A stretch of DNA of 64,000 nucleotides, taken from Chlamydomonas sphaeroides (taxonomy: Eukaryota > Chlorophyta > Chlorophyceae > Chlamydomonadales > Chlamydomonadaceae). The number at the start of each line of letters is the position of its first letter. Positions within the stretch are counted from its first letter, which is position 1. Positions 34,584 through 46,900 of this stretch are shown piece after piece. Position numbers and translations under genes: made by a program. The notes beneath the pieces are model-generated. The model searched no databases and was not told where the DNA came from. It saw nothing but the letters and a program-made list of their open reading frames with translations. The DNA is taken from positions 66,900-130,899 of the forward strand of contig BDDC01000003.1 of NCBI GenBank assembly GCA_001662425.1, written 5' to 3'.

Positions 34584-37500
34584 ATGTATAAGCGTGACGT
34601 GGCGATCGTGTTGCTGGCGTGCGTCGCTCTGCTGGTCTCGCTGCAGAACGAGGGCACGTTCAGCTTTGAAAAGGCCTGGTGCGTTCCCTGGATGCCTCAG
34701 CGCAATTAGAAATGCGAAGCTGACGTTGCAGCTCCTTCTGCCGCTGTGAGCATGCCCGAGATGCTTCCGATGCGTGCATCGCCCAGGTTTCACCACACGC
34801 TGGACGAGTCATCGGAGCTGTATGCTCGCCGCCATGAGCTGCCGGCGCCTGTCGTGGTGAGGGCGGGGCGTTGGGGTTGGGTGAGGGCGAGGTGCCGGAG
34901 TAGGCACAGGTGGGGGCACGTCGGCGGGGGCACGTCCTCGGGGGCTTGTCGGCACAGCCGGTCTCGCCGGCCTCTGCTCGGTATGCCCTGGCGGGGCATG
35001 CCTGATCTGCGTGTGACATTTCTGAGTTGGACCGACGCAAGCAGAGCACACGCTGCTGCCACCGGTACAGGCTGACCTCAACGGCGATGGCCACCTGGAG
35101 CTAGTGCTGACGACGCCGGACCTCAAGCTGCAGGTGGGCCCCTGCGGTGCTGCCGTACAGGCCTGCGGTAACCCTCACGCGTCACTATTCCCGTGTCCCC
35201 TACGGTCCTTCCACGTTTGCGTGGCCCAGCTGCCTCGCCGCTGGCCCCCCATGTGTCGCCCCTGCCTGCCGGCTGCCCTCCCTCGGGGCAGGTCGTGAGC
35301 CCCGCTCCGCCCGGCCACCATGGCGAGGGCTTTGCGCGGGCGCAGGAGATCAACGCCATCTCTCTGCTCTTCAAGCGGGCGCTGGTGGCGGCAGGGCACC
35401 GGCCGGTGGGTGGCGTCCCTGCGCCGCACACGCTGCCTGCGACGCTGCGGCGTTGCGGCGTGTGCGCTCTCACCACGCACCCGGATGCACTGGGAGCACA
35501 CTCTGCTGCAAGACACCAGGGCAGCGCAGCTGCCCGCCTGACCTCTGCCTCCCGATGATGGTTTGTCGCCCTGCGCCCTCCCCTCAGGTGGCCCTGGCCG
35601 TGGGCTACCTGGACGCGCTGTCCACGGAGCTGGTGCGGCCGCTGCGCAAGCAGGTGGTGGTGGTGGTCACGGCCTCGTGGCAGGTGGGCCGCTGAGAGAG
35701 CTCGGGCGCGGAGGGAGGAGGCGGTGGGCAGCAGGGGCGTTCGGAGGTGCAGGGCTGCTGGCGCAGGAGCGGGCGCCGGCAGGAGAGCGGCTCACGGTCT
35801 TGGCTTCGCTCGGGTCTTGGGCCTGGGGCCAAGGGCGCTCGCCGGATTCGTGCCTCACGGCCGCAGGTCATGTGCTTCGACCACAACTTGGCGATGCTGT
35901 GGGAGTACAACGCCAAGGTGCACTTCCCGCACCACGCGCGCATTAAGGAGGTGCGGCCGCCGGGCACGGTGTCCTCAGGGCACCGGGGTGGGATGCTGTG
36001 CATGGCAGCTAGGAACCATGCGATGTAGTCCAGGGCCGCTGTGGGCAGCGTGATCGTGGCAGCTCGGCGGGCGGCCATCGCAGCATGGAGCCTTCGGTCG
36101 TGGCTCATGGGATCCGGATGTTGGATCACATGACTCATCGACGTGGCCCCGGATCCCCCCCAGGTGGCCATCTACATCTCGCCCCATCAGATCCACCAGG
36201 CCGACCGGGGGCTCGTGATCGTGGGAGCGAGCGTCATGGTGCGGTGGGGTGCCTCCGCTCGGGCCAAGTGACGGAGCCCTCAGCGGCCGCAGTGCAGGCG
36301 CAGCAGGAACTAAGCGCTGGCGCCGACGTCCGCCTGTCGCCCTGCTATGTCCATGCCTCTTGTCCTGCCCGCAGCGCGGCGACCTGGTCAGCGGCGAGGG
36401 CCTGGAGTCCGTCAAGATGGGCGGCGGCGCCAACGGCACGCAATTCTTCGACGACGACGACGTGCTGCTGAGCGAGATGCGGGAGGACGCGGAGAGGGAG
36501 CGTCACCTGCGGAGCGCAGGTGGGCAGAAGGCCGCTGGGGCCGGACAGGACTGCAACTGCAGGTGTGGAGGCGAGGCGCCAGCCTTGCTGCTGCCCTCTA
36601 AGTCGACCAAGCCGCACCATGCAGGCCGCCGTGCAGCTCATCAAGTAGATCACTCAGCTTCCCTGCCGCCCGCCCACGACGCTGCCGCAGGCCTGGCCGA
36701 GCAGCTGGCCGACCTGGACAAGGGCGACCCGCTGGCAGGGCTGCCCGGCTCGCGGCACTTCAGCTACGTGGCGCTGGAGGGCGCCAAGGGTGAGCTGCGG
36801 TGGCAGCACGGCAGCGGCGACTTCCACAAGGACCTGGAGCAGCTGGGCGATGAGCTGACACCGCAGCACCAGTACAGGTGCGGCCACCCACAGGGCGCAG
36901 CTGGGCGCAGCAGGGGTGTGCAAAGGGTGTGGGAGAGGCGGCGCTGAGGCGCTGGCTGGAGTGCCCGTCATCTCTGCGTGTCATGAGCATGCCGCTGTGT
37001 GTCGGCGCGCCCGCCAGGCTGGACGCTGAGAAGCTGGAGGGGCGCCACTTTGGCGAGGCCTCCTGCCGCGACTACCGGGAGAGCGTGCTGCACGTGCTGC
37101 CGCACGTGTGGGACCGGCCCGCGGACACGCGCATGGTGGAGGCGCACTTTGTGAAGCACCGCGTGGGCCGGGGTTCCACCAAGCACGAGCTGGCGGCACC
37201 GGGGCGAGGTACGCCGCCCGGATGGCTTCCTGGCTGGGGAAGCAGGGGCTGGGCCTTGGGTTGATGGGTGTGTGGAATGCCGCAAGAGGGCGGGCTAGCA
37301 GTGGTGGGCGCATCGGCCCGGCTTCAACGCCCGGTCGCTGGTTGCTGCCCTCTGCACGGCCCCAGGCCTCAAGTCGACTGCTGGCGGCCACAACCAGGCC
37401 CACAGCGGCCTGCTGTCCTCGGGGCTGCTGCACTCCACCGTCAAGTGAGCGTTGGGGGCTGGCTACCGAGGCTGGGATGATGGGGTGATGGGCACGGGCA

Positions 37501-40117
37501 GTCGATGTGACGCGCCCTCAACCTACACAAGTCGCTACCTCCCATAGGACCGGAGCCACCGGCCGCGGAGCCACCAAGGGCAACCGCGGCGCGCACCCAG
37601 CCGGCACGCCGCCCGCGCACGGCCGCGGCGGGCAGCACTCTGCCGACGCGCATTCGCAGGCGCCCAAGGTCAAGCGCGGCGCCCCTGCCGTGGGCGGGCA
37701 GGGCAGCAACGCCAGCCTCGCTGACGGCGGCCGCCACGCGCACCTGCACATGCACTCGGAGCACAACGTTAGCGCCAACGCCCTGGTGGCCTTCCTGGAG
37801 GAGGGCATCGAGGTGCTGCACCTCTTCAGCGGTGCGGCGAGGAGCGATGGATCAGGGCGTACGGCAAAAGGGATCGGGTGTACGTCAGGGAGGAGTGTGA
37901 GGGGGCTCCTGTTCGCACCGCTGCCTCCCTCATCGCCGCCCCCTCCTGCCGTCTCCGCCCGCTGCAGGCCGCACCGTGTGCCGCCTGCACCTGCCCCCCG
38001 GCCAGCTGCATGCCGACATCAACGGCGACGGCATGCTGGACCACGTGGCGGTGTACCACGGCCACGTCAAGGAGGCGGGCGACGAGGAGGGGTAGGGCGG
38101 CTGGGCAGGGAAGGGCAGGCGCTCCTGACATGGCAGGGGCTGCGGGCCTGGGCCTGGGGTCAAGACGTGCGGCTAGGCGTTGCCTGCCTGAGCCCGTTGT
38201 GCGGCGTCGCGCTCCCGCACGCACTTCACCTGAAGCGCCAACCACCGCCTGCCCCTCCCCAAACCCTGTCGCTGCCCCGACCACCACCGTGCCCTTCCCC
38301 AAGCGACGAGCTGCTAGGAGCTCCCACCACCGCCGGTCCCTCGCCTGACAACCTCTCTACCCATTGTATACGGCCCTGACCCTGTCGATCCCCTACCTAC
38401 CATGTGCCCCACCCCAAGCGACGAGCTGCTGCCCGGCGAGCTGCGGTCCGTGAGCGGCAAGGGCCACCGCCTGACTGGCCGCTGCACGGCGCACGTGCGC
38501 AGCGGCATCCCGCCCACGGAGACGCTGTTCAGGGTAAGCCAAGGCGGCCGGACTGACGACTGAGGCAGGGCACCTCTGACAGGCCACAGACGCCCCCCTA
38601 GGCGAGCCTGCATGTCCTGGGCAGCTGTGGACCCATTCCGCACGCCTCTGTGCTTTGCACTCCGCGCTTTCCTTCTCCTTTCCACGTGCCTCAGGTCCAA
38701 GTGTGCCACGCGCGCAAGTTCGGCGTGTCCGCCTCCCGCAACGTCTTCCAGCGCGCCGTGGCGGCAGGCCAGCCCACGGAGCTGGCCACGCCCATCATGC
38801 TGCCCATTCCCGACCTGCACGGCTACAGCCATAGGAGGTGCGGCCTCGTGTGCTGGCGCCCAAGCTAAGCCATGCGCCTTATCCACTGCCCCAGCCCTCG
38901 CCACCTCTACCCATGTTATATCCCCAAGCCCTTTTAAACGCTGGCACTACCCAGGCTTTGGCACCACCACCCTCCCGCCTCCCCTGCCCCCACCTCCCCT
39001 GCTCCCGCTCACCCCCAAGCCCTGCCCTCCTGCCCCCCAGGCGCCAGCACGGCATGCTCGTCTTCATAACCAACAAGGGCCAGATGACGGCCGTCAGCGG
39101 CGCGGGGCAGCACCTGTGGCAGGAGTATCTACCGGTGAGGGGCTGGGCACTGAGACTGGGGCAGGCTCCAGGAACGGCGTGGTGGGAGGCTGGCTGCTGC
39201 TTCCGCGGAGCAGTGCGCCCAGCTGCGCCCCAGCTGCTCGCCGTCAGGCGCTCCCGGCTAACGGCTGGGCTGCTGCCGCCGCCCCGCCCTGGCGCCAGGT
39301 GACGTGGCCTCCCGCCAACGAGAACCCCGACAACGTGGTGCCCACGCTGGCGGCGCTGGCGCTCTACACGCACGCGGTGCCCACCACCGTGCTGGCGGCG
39401 GGCACCACGCACGCGGGTGAGGGCGCCAGGTGCTGCTGTGCGAGGGCGCACACCCCGCGCTACGCCACTCGCCACATCACACCCACTCACGCTGGGCCCG
39501 GCCCAGCCGACGCTCACCTGACCCACCTGCCGCTGCCTCTCTCCCTGCCCTCTCTCCTCCGCCAGTCATCGTGTCGGAGCACGGCCGCCAGCTGGCGGAG
39601 CTGGAGCTGCCGGCGGCCCCCACGCAGCCGCTGGTGGTGGCGGACTTCAACGGCGACGGACTTAACGACCTGGTGCTCGTCACCAACCAGGGCGTGTACG
39701 GATACGTGCAGGTGCGTGCGGAGGCAAGGGCGGGGCCTGGTCGCCAGCAGGCCGTCGCCCCCGTCTAGCCCGAACGCCGCCTTCCCTTCGCACACACCGC
39801 TAGCGCTTGCACAATGTCCACCCCGTGCGACTGCCTGACCATGTATGATGCAGCCGGCTGCCCCCCGGCCCTGCCAATGAACCCGCGCCCTGGAACCGTT
39901 CCACGCCTGATCCCCATGCCTCCGTCCCTCCCGCTTGCAGGTCCAGCACCTCGCGGGCGGTCTGTCGCTGTCCGCGCTGCTGCTGACGCTGGTCATCGCG
40001 CTGGGGCTGGTGTACTTCACGCAGCACTACGACCCGCTGGGGTCGCTGGGCAGCGGAGCGGTGGACGCAGGGGGCAGGCGGGCGGCCAAGCTGAGGAGCA
40101 CGGACTATGTGGACTGA
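34584..40117 (+). CDS. FG-GAP repeat integral membrane protein (plant At3g51050 type)
   Basis: Nineteen phase-consistent exons give 799 residues: 34584-34678, 34787-34856, 35071-35133, 35292-35405, 35588-35683, 35867-35950, 36164-36238, 36375-36519, 36691-36877, 37018-37208, 37366-37444, 37548-37831, 37968-38091, 38419-38533, 38695-38837, 39041-39134, 39299-39416, 39566-39711 and 39941-40117. It starts MYKRDVAIVLLACVALLVS (signal anchor). Three calcium-binding FG-GAP loops follow: ADLNGDGHLELVL, ADINGDGMLDHV and ADFNGDGLNDLVLV. It ends with a transmembrane helix (SLSALLLTLVIALGLVYF) and a short tail. Blocks such as QVVVVVTASW, VMCFDHNLAMLWEYN and NQGVYGYVQ match the uncharacterised plant family. 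An integrin-like beta-propeller facing the secretory lumen is inferred. Exon 12 adds a low-complexity Gly/His/Ala insert. Confidence 0.88.
38297..38430 (+). repeat. Direct repeat: copy of exon-14 acceptor and start inside intron 13 of the FG-GAP gene
   Basis: The 19-bp string CCCCAAGCGACGAGCTGCT occurs at about 38297-38315 and again at 38412-38430, where it contains the acceptor AAG and the first 12 bases of exon 14. Splicing to the upstream copy would give GDELL followed at once by TAG. Confidence 0.8.
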
Positions 40118-41078
40118 GGGGGCAGGAAGGGGCAGGCGCTTTGCCGTAATATCGATAGAAGAGCCGCAGAGGGTTGCGGCAGGGCTGCTGCGGCGCAAGG
40201 AGCCGCGGTGGGATAGAGGGTGGCGTCGTGTGGGTTGGTCGCAATGGCCTGCTAGCACATGTCGTGGGTCAATGTTGAGCGGGCATGCTGTTGTGGCACG
40301 GTGGGCACCGGAAGGAGCAGCTCGGCGTGTGGGCCGAGGAGTGGCAGGCGCTGTGCAATGCACACCCCTGCCTCCGGCTGCCGCCGCCGGCACTCCAATG
40401 GGTCGTACTCGGCACGCATAGCAGCAGCGGGGCCAGGGGAGCTCGCGACCGCTACTGAAAGTGTTAGGCAACTGAGCAGATAGGAGCCGTCGCCTGCGCC
40501 GTGAGCGTGCTCGTCAGCCCTGCGACTAACGGTATCCCGAACCGTTCAGCCTTATCCTGCTGGCTTCCGGGGGTCTCACGGGGCTCTCAGCCTCTCACGC
40601 CGCCAACACAGGCCCTTCCCAAGCCTCCCACGACGAAGCCGCCAGTGCCGCTGCGCAGCGGGGCCAGCGGCGCCTGCGACTCTGGCCTTGTGTACCAGCG
40701 TCGGGTGCGAGAAAGGAGCCTGCCCGCAAAGTTCCCTTGTCCCTTTCCGTGCCACCACTTACTCCACGGCCTGCCATCAGCTGCCCGCGGCTCCCTCCAT
40801 TGCCAGAACCTCACTCCAGCCGCTCAGCACGCGCGCTGCCCCCGCCCCCGCCAGCATTCATCTTCCTAGTTCCGTACTGTAGGCCGTGCTGCCTCCGCGA
40901 ATGTTTCCAGCCCCATGCCTGGCCCAGCCCCTGTTGGTCTGCCCTTGCGTCCGGCGCTAACCCACAAGGCCATAGGCCATCGCTAGCCCTCACGCGCGCC
41001 TCCCTGCGCAGCGCCCATCCACACGCGCGGACTGTAGCGTGCACGCCCCCTTGAGCTCATACGCTTCGAGCAAGAGGC
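40118..41078. other. Convergent intergenic region
   Basis: This holds the 3' UTRs of the FG-GAP gene (+) and the PRIN2-like gene (-). No coding structure was found. No TGTAA was found on either strand close to the stops. Confidence 0.4.
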
Positions 41079-42857
41079 TCAGAACTGGGTGCTCTCGCCG
41101 AACTTGGCCGCAAGTGCCTTCCACGCCTCCAGCGCCGCCGCGTCGTAGCTGCCCTGGGTGCCGTGCAGCAGGCACGTCAGCATCACCTGCAGCAGCGCGT
41201 GTGGGCACATTCGCATATCAGTAGCTGGGTCCGGTTGCTAAGTTGCGATTCAGGGCTCGTTGCATACGTATCGCCAAGACTCTTGCGTCAGCCAACCCCA
41301 GCACGAGATGTCAATGCCCCGGCTCGCCCATGTGGCGGATGCTTGCTGGTCAGGCGGCAGCGATGGGCAGGCGGCTGCATGGCCACGAGGCGAGTGGCCC
41401 AGCCCCACCTTGCCGTCGTCGCCCACGAAGCGCGTGGCGTAGATCTGGTGGTCCCCGTTCTTGGCCTTAGACTGCGCGAACCGCACCTCCTTGACCTGCA
41501 GGGATGCACGTGGCGGGCCATGGCATCCTAGTCGATAGGCTCGATGGGGTCTTATCGAGTGCATCCGTCAACGTGTCCTAGTCGATCAAATCTTTGGAGT
41601 TTGTGCTGACAGGGCAGGGCTGGTGGGCCGTCTAGACCCTGATGTAGGCCACACACTCGCACAGAGCTTCTGCTGCGCTGCTCGGAGGCCTGCCCCCGGG
41701 GACGTGCTGGGCGCTAACAGCGCCCGAAGGGGCTCCTGCCGGTGTGGCTCGTCCCGCACCGCACGAGGCGCCCTAAAGGGCGAGGCAGGCCCGGGTCATG
41801 CCGAGTGGGCCGCCAAACGGCAGCCTGGGGCGGCGCGCGCGGTGCCCTAAGGCAAACAGGCATGGCGCCGACCCCCGTCCTCCATCGCAGAGCTTGGCGG
41901 AGACCTCGGTCCCGGCCCGTAAGTCCACCCACCTTGTTGAGTGTGATGTGGCACTCGAAGCTCTTGTCGGGGGAGGCGATGGTGGCCAGCGTGCCGCGGC
42001 TGGGGATGTTATTGTAGCGCACACTGCGGTGGGCGATTTATAGGATATTGTTGAATGGGCTTACACTGAAGTACGGCAAGGGTCGGCGCCGGGCCGTGCA
42101 GACGAGGGCCACACGCGGTTTGAGGGATCCGGGCGGAGATCGTGTAGGCGGCAGCAAGGAAGCGCTGTGGTGGTGGTCGTGCCAGTTGCCAAGAGTCCCC
42201 TGCGCATATCCCCTATCCCTGCTTCCGGACCGTCTGCTCCGCACCCCAAGATACGATGCCGCCCAACCCCCAGGGTCATCGATGAAATTATGGAAAGTAC
42301 TAGCATTAAGCTCTCTGACTGCGATCCCTGTGCATGCCACAGTGGTGTTGCTGCACCGCTGGCCCGGCAAGGCTCGGCGCAGGAGTTGCCGGGACGGTGA
42401 ATGGCCCAGGGCTCCCGTTGACCCCGGACGGCCCCGATCCCGGCCCTGTTGTGGAGGCTGTAAGGCGTGTTTGAGGCGTGCCAGAGGGCCCCTGACGCAT
42501 CCTGCTGACCAGGCGTGGGGGCTTCTAGGGCTCGGGAGACGCGCCAGGCGTGGGCGGGGAGAGCTCGCAGCCCCGGCCCCGACACATACAACAAACCTAC
42601 GCACTGCCCCCGAATCCAGCCGCGCACCTGCCGAAGCTGTTCACGCTCTCAAGGATAGCGCCATCTCCAAGCACGATGAACCTAACCTTGCCGAGGCCAG
42701 CCGATGCAGTCTCGTCGAGCAGGCTCCGCAGCGCCGAGTGGCTTGTAGATGCCTCGGAGGTTGCTGCTACTGAGCGGCGTGTGATCGTAAGCGGCCGAGG
42801 CGCCGGGCGCGAGCTCGCGGCGAATGGCTTGCATCGGGGCACTGATGAGGCGAGCAT
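41079..42857 (-). CDS. Plastid-targeted protein resembling plant PRIN2 / ChuX-like fold
   Basis: Exons 42857-42628, 42023-41933, 41495-41409 and 41186-41079 join in phases 2, 0 and 0 to give 171 residues. The first ~40 residues (MLASSVPRCKPFAASSRPAP...) look like a chloroplast transit peptide. The mature part reads VRFIVLGDGAILESVNSFG, RYNNIPSRGTLATIASPDKS, FECHITLNKVKEVRF, then FVGDDGK and WKALAAKFGESTQF. I recall the same order of blocks (NVFG, LRYN.IP..GTL, FECHI.VNKVK) in the land-plant protein PRIN2, linked to redox control of plastid transcription, and a general likeness to ChuX/HutX heme-utilisation domains. The family call is from memory and moderate. The gene model itself is strong. 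Confidence 0.6.
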
Positions 42858-43964
42858 TTTGTTTAGACTCTGCGAGTGCTTGTGTGCGTACCTATGCTGG
42901 CATGCGAGACATGCTGTGTGCTCGCGTGGGTCGGTGAAGAACTGGGTACGGCGTGTCTCCGTACGGTGCCGCCTGTGGGACCCGAGCCCAGATGGCCGCG
43001 CCTGTGGCATTGGCCAAGCTGTAGGCTCTTGGCTACGATGTTGTCGGGCATGGCAGCACACTAATTTCATGAGCGCGTGGGCTGTGTGCGCAGGAGATGA
43101 CGGGCTCACTTGCGGATACCGGTTCGTTGCACTTCCGCGGCCCCACGCGCGCATCTATGTACCTCCACGGCCACGCCGCAACGCAGACTCGTGCCTTTTG
43201 GCACGTCATGTGTAAGGACAGAACACCCAGGGACCCATCGCCTTCGCGGCGAGGGCCCGTTTGCTGCCTAGGGCCCTGCAGGCCCCGCCCCCTCGCGCAG
43301 CATCGCCGGCGCCCAGCAGCCGTCACATACACACGCGCCCGAGATTGCCACCATCCGATGCCTCTGTCGGAGCTGCCTGGCAGCTCCTCCCACGCATCCT
43401 ACATTCTGCTCGGGGACGCCCATCGCCATTGCGTACAGCCGAGCTTCTGGAGGCGGCCAGCCGCCCATCGCACTCGGCAGCCCGCCAGCACCACCGGCAG
43501 AGCCGCGGCGCCGCTCGCAGCCGCCGCGGCGCCAGCCTACGCCAGCTCCGGCAGCATCAAGCTCGACGCCCCCGACGAGCCGAAGCTGAGCACCTTGCCC
43601 TGGCCGCGGTCCGGGTCGAAGCCCGGCTCGCCCTGCTGCGCGGCCGTGCTGCGGCCGCCGTGGCTGCCGCGCTGCGCCGCCGGCGAGCTCGGCGCCACCA
43701 CCAGTAGCCCGCCGCTGCCCAACAGCGAGCCGCTGCTGCCCGCCGAGCCGGCGCTGCCGCCACGGGACGGCAGCACGCGGCCGCCTCCGAGCCCAGCGCC
43801 GGCCGCTGCAGCACGCCCGGCAGCAGATCCCGACGCGCCGCAGCCAAGCCCCAGCGCCGCGAGATGATCCCCGTCGTCGTCGTCGTCGTCGGGGGCCGTG
43901 TGCTGGCCGGGGACGGGCGCGCGCGGCGGCCGCCCCGCTGCGGCCCCGCCACCGGGGGCGGGCC
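42858..43964. other. Region between PRIN2-like gene and IFT88, with a coding-like block
   Basis: This holds the upstream region of the PRIN2-like gene and 3' flank of IFT88. From about 43860 to 43537 the sequence has G or C at nearly every third position in one minus-strand frame. That frame ends (TAG) after GFDPDRGQGKVLSFGSS...LPELA, and the complementary plus frame shares the same third positions. No ATG or clean exon link to IFT88 was found, so no gene is called. Confidence 0.4.
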
Positions 43965-46900
43965 TTACATGGGCAGCAGGTCGTCCCCGAGCGTCTCGTT
44001 TCCCCAGTCGTCTTGGTCGCCGCGGCCGCCACCGCCGCCGCCCATGTGCTCTTTGACAAGCATCTTCTTGCCGCGGCCCTGCACGACAGCGACAGGAGCC
44101 GTTGCAGGGTCATGCGCGGCCAGGCAATGCGCGGACGCAGGCAGCGGCGTGCACGCCCGCAATGCAAGCATGCGACCGAGCTAGCAGCAGGATCCCGCCG
44201 CACCTGAGCCGCCACCGCCGATTGGCCCAGCTCGTCCAGACCGTCCATCCCCATGCCGCCGCCCATGCCGCCCATGCCACCCATGCCGCCCATCCCGCCC
44301 ATGCCGCCGCCGCCGGTCCCGGCGCCCTCCCCGGCCGCCGCCGCGGGCACCGCCGCCGTTGTCGCCTCGGCCACGGCCGCCTGCACAACAATACACAACA
44401 GCAGCAGCGCCGTCAGGCGGCAAGCACCACCCAGCCCGCCTCCCGCGATCCCTGCCGATGCAGCTGCACTCTCCCCGCCAGCGCCGCAGCTGCCCACTCG
44501 CCTTCTCCGCCTTTTTGAGCTTGGTCATGAACTCGCCCGCCTCCGCGCGGCGGCCCAGCTCGGAGCAGAGGTGCACCAGGTAGCGCAGGCACTCAACGTT
44601 GTCGGGGTGGTTGGAGTGGATCTGCTTGTACTTGGCCAGCGCCGCCGGCAGGTTGCTGATGCGCCGGTAGCAGGACGCTACCATGAGCGCCCACTTGACC
44701 TCCTGCGCCGCGGGGCAGTCACAACAGGACGGGGTCCAGCGGCTTGCAGCTTGCAATCCAGCAGTGCGGCGCAAGAGGAGGATGCGGATCCTGCGGCGCC
44801 CACAGGAGGCCGTCAGGGCCGAGCCCACCTGCGGCTGGATCTTGGACGCGAGGTCGAAGAAGGGGATGGCCTTTTCGAACACCTCGGTGCGCACGTGGTA
44901 GGCGCCCAGCCACGAGATGACGTCCATGTTGACCGGGTACACGCGGTGCGACTCCTGCGGGCCGCAGGGACGCGTGGTCGCGTCAGCACGAGTGCAAACG
45001 CCCGACTGTTATCGATCAATGGCGCGCTAGCAGCTGCAGCCGCAGCTCCGAGCCCGCTCGCTCCCTTGGCCTTGCATTGCACGCAAGCTGGGCTTCCAGC
45101 TGGTCCTCTAGCTGGAAGGCCCGCCCCACCCCAACCCGAGGCCCGTCGCCTGCCGCACATGGTAGTAGTGCAGCGCCTTGGCCTCGTCGTCGTAGCGCGC
45201 GTGGATGGCGCCCAGCCGCGCCAGCACGCCGGGGTCGTTGGGCACCAGGCTGGTCAGCATCTCAAACCACTTCACGGCGTTCTTGTAGTCCTGCATCATG
45301 TCGTACGTGGTGGCGATCTGGTGGATCACCTGCGGCACCGAGGGGCAGGGACAAGGGACACGTTCGGCAACGGCGTCAGGCCAACAGCTCCTACTGAGAC
45401 ATCCGGGCTGTTGGCGTGGGCCCAGTGGTACAGACGCGGCCGGGGAAGGAGCCGCAGCAATGCCGATTTGGCGCAGCCGCCGCCGCACCTCCACGTTGTC
45501 GGGGACCATGTTATGCAGCTTCTTGAACGCCGCCAGCGCGTACGTGAGCTCGTTGAGCCGCTGGCTGACCACGCCCAGGTTATAGATGGCCTCCACGCAG
45601 TAGGGGTCGATGCCCGCCGCCTCGTTGAACAGCGAGCGAGCGCCGTCCAGGTCGCCGCGCTCCACCATGACGCAGCCCTTGTTCACGTACGCGCGCGCGT
45701 TGTACCTGTCGACGCACCAGCAGCCAGGCGCACACGGCCACCGGGCGAGCGGGAGTCAGCTTGCTGCAGCAACCGTCCATGCCCGCTCGAGTCGAAGCGT
45801 CAGCCCTAGGACCAGGGTAGCGGCCACACCTGTCGCTCTTGAGCGCCATTTCGGCGTATTTGTCGGCGCTGTCGGTGTCGCCCTCCAGGTAGTACAGGAA
45901 GGCCAGGTTGGTGGCTGCGCGCGCCTTGATGCGGGGCTCCTTCTTTTCAAAGTCCTGTGGGGCCGAGCACGGCACGCGGCAGGGAGTCAGCGCGGGCAAG
46001 CGGCGAGGCGACGGCGCCGCGGGCATGCAGCAGCAGCCAAGGGCAGCGGCAGGCATAGCACAGGTGTGTCGCAGATCATGGACGCAACCCACCTTGAAGA
46101 CCGTCACGGCCTTGTCAAACTGCTTCTGGCCCATGAAGCGGGTGGCCTTGGCCAGCTCCACCTGCGGCACCGGATGGCACCGGACGGAGCAGCACATACA
46201 TCAACGACGCAGCTCCTGAGCAGGCAAGTACCCAGCAGCGCCAACAAAATGCGCACGTCCGCCTGTAGGCTCCTAGGGGGCCGAGCCGCACCTCGTTTGC
46301 CAGCTTGATGTAGCCCGCTTCCCGCAGCTGGTCACAGCACCACAGGAAGCCGCCCTCGAAGCCGTTGGCGCGGTCCACCTTTTCCGAGATGAGCTGCGCC
46401 GCCTTGACGATGAGCCTGTGGCGCAGGCAGGGCGGCACGAGGGTGAGAGGGCGGACAGGGGGCAGTGCAGGGATGGCGGAGCGCGGTGGCGCTGCATGCA
46501 AAGACGAAAGAGAAAGACTGGGGCGGGCGCAGCGGGGGTGTTGGCACACGGGAGGGCGCGCGGCCGCGGCGTTGGCGGAGCACCAGGAGCATAGCAACAA
46601 GCAAGCAGCCGAGATGTTGATCCTGGCCGGCGTGGACATGTGCTGGTGCGTGTCAGTCTGCGTTTGTGGGCACTAGCACATATGGCATGTGCGTCCCACC
46701 TGGTGATGGTGATGTTGCGCTTCTTGAGCTCCTCCTTGAGCCCGTCATCCGCCATCGCCGCCTGCGAGGAGCCGCCAGCCAGGGGCCCATGGCTTCATCG
46801 CCCGGCCGTGCACGCCCAGCCCCTTAGGACCGTCACCAGCCGCGACCGCCAGCCCCAAGCCATGGGGCCCTCCTTTGATTCACACGGCACCCTGTCCACA

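Noticed and set aside
43097..43867. A 256-codon plus-strand ATG frame
   Set aside because: Its good-looking third positions are shared with the antisense frame; Pro/Cys/Trp-rich wording suggests it is the antisense shadow.
43268..44497. A 409-codon minus-strand frame containing the IFT88 Gly-Met exon
   Set aside because: Only 44380-44204 of it is real (IFT88 exon 19); the rest is Arg-rich read-through of introns and 3' flank.
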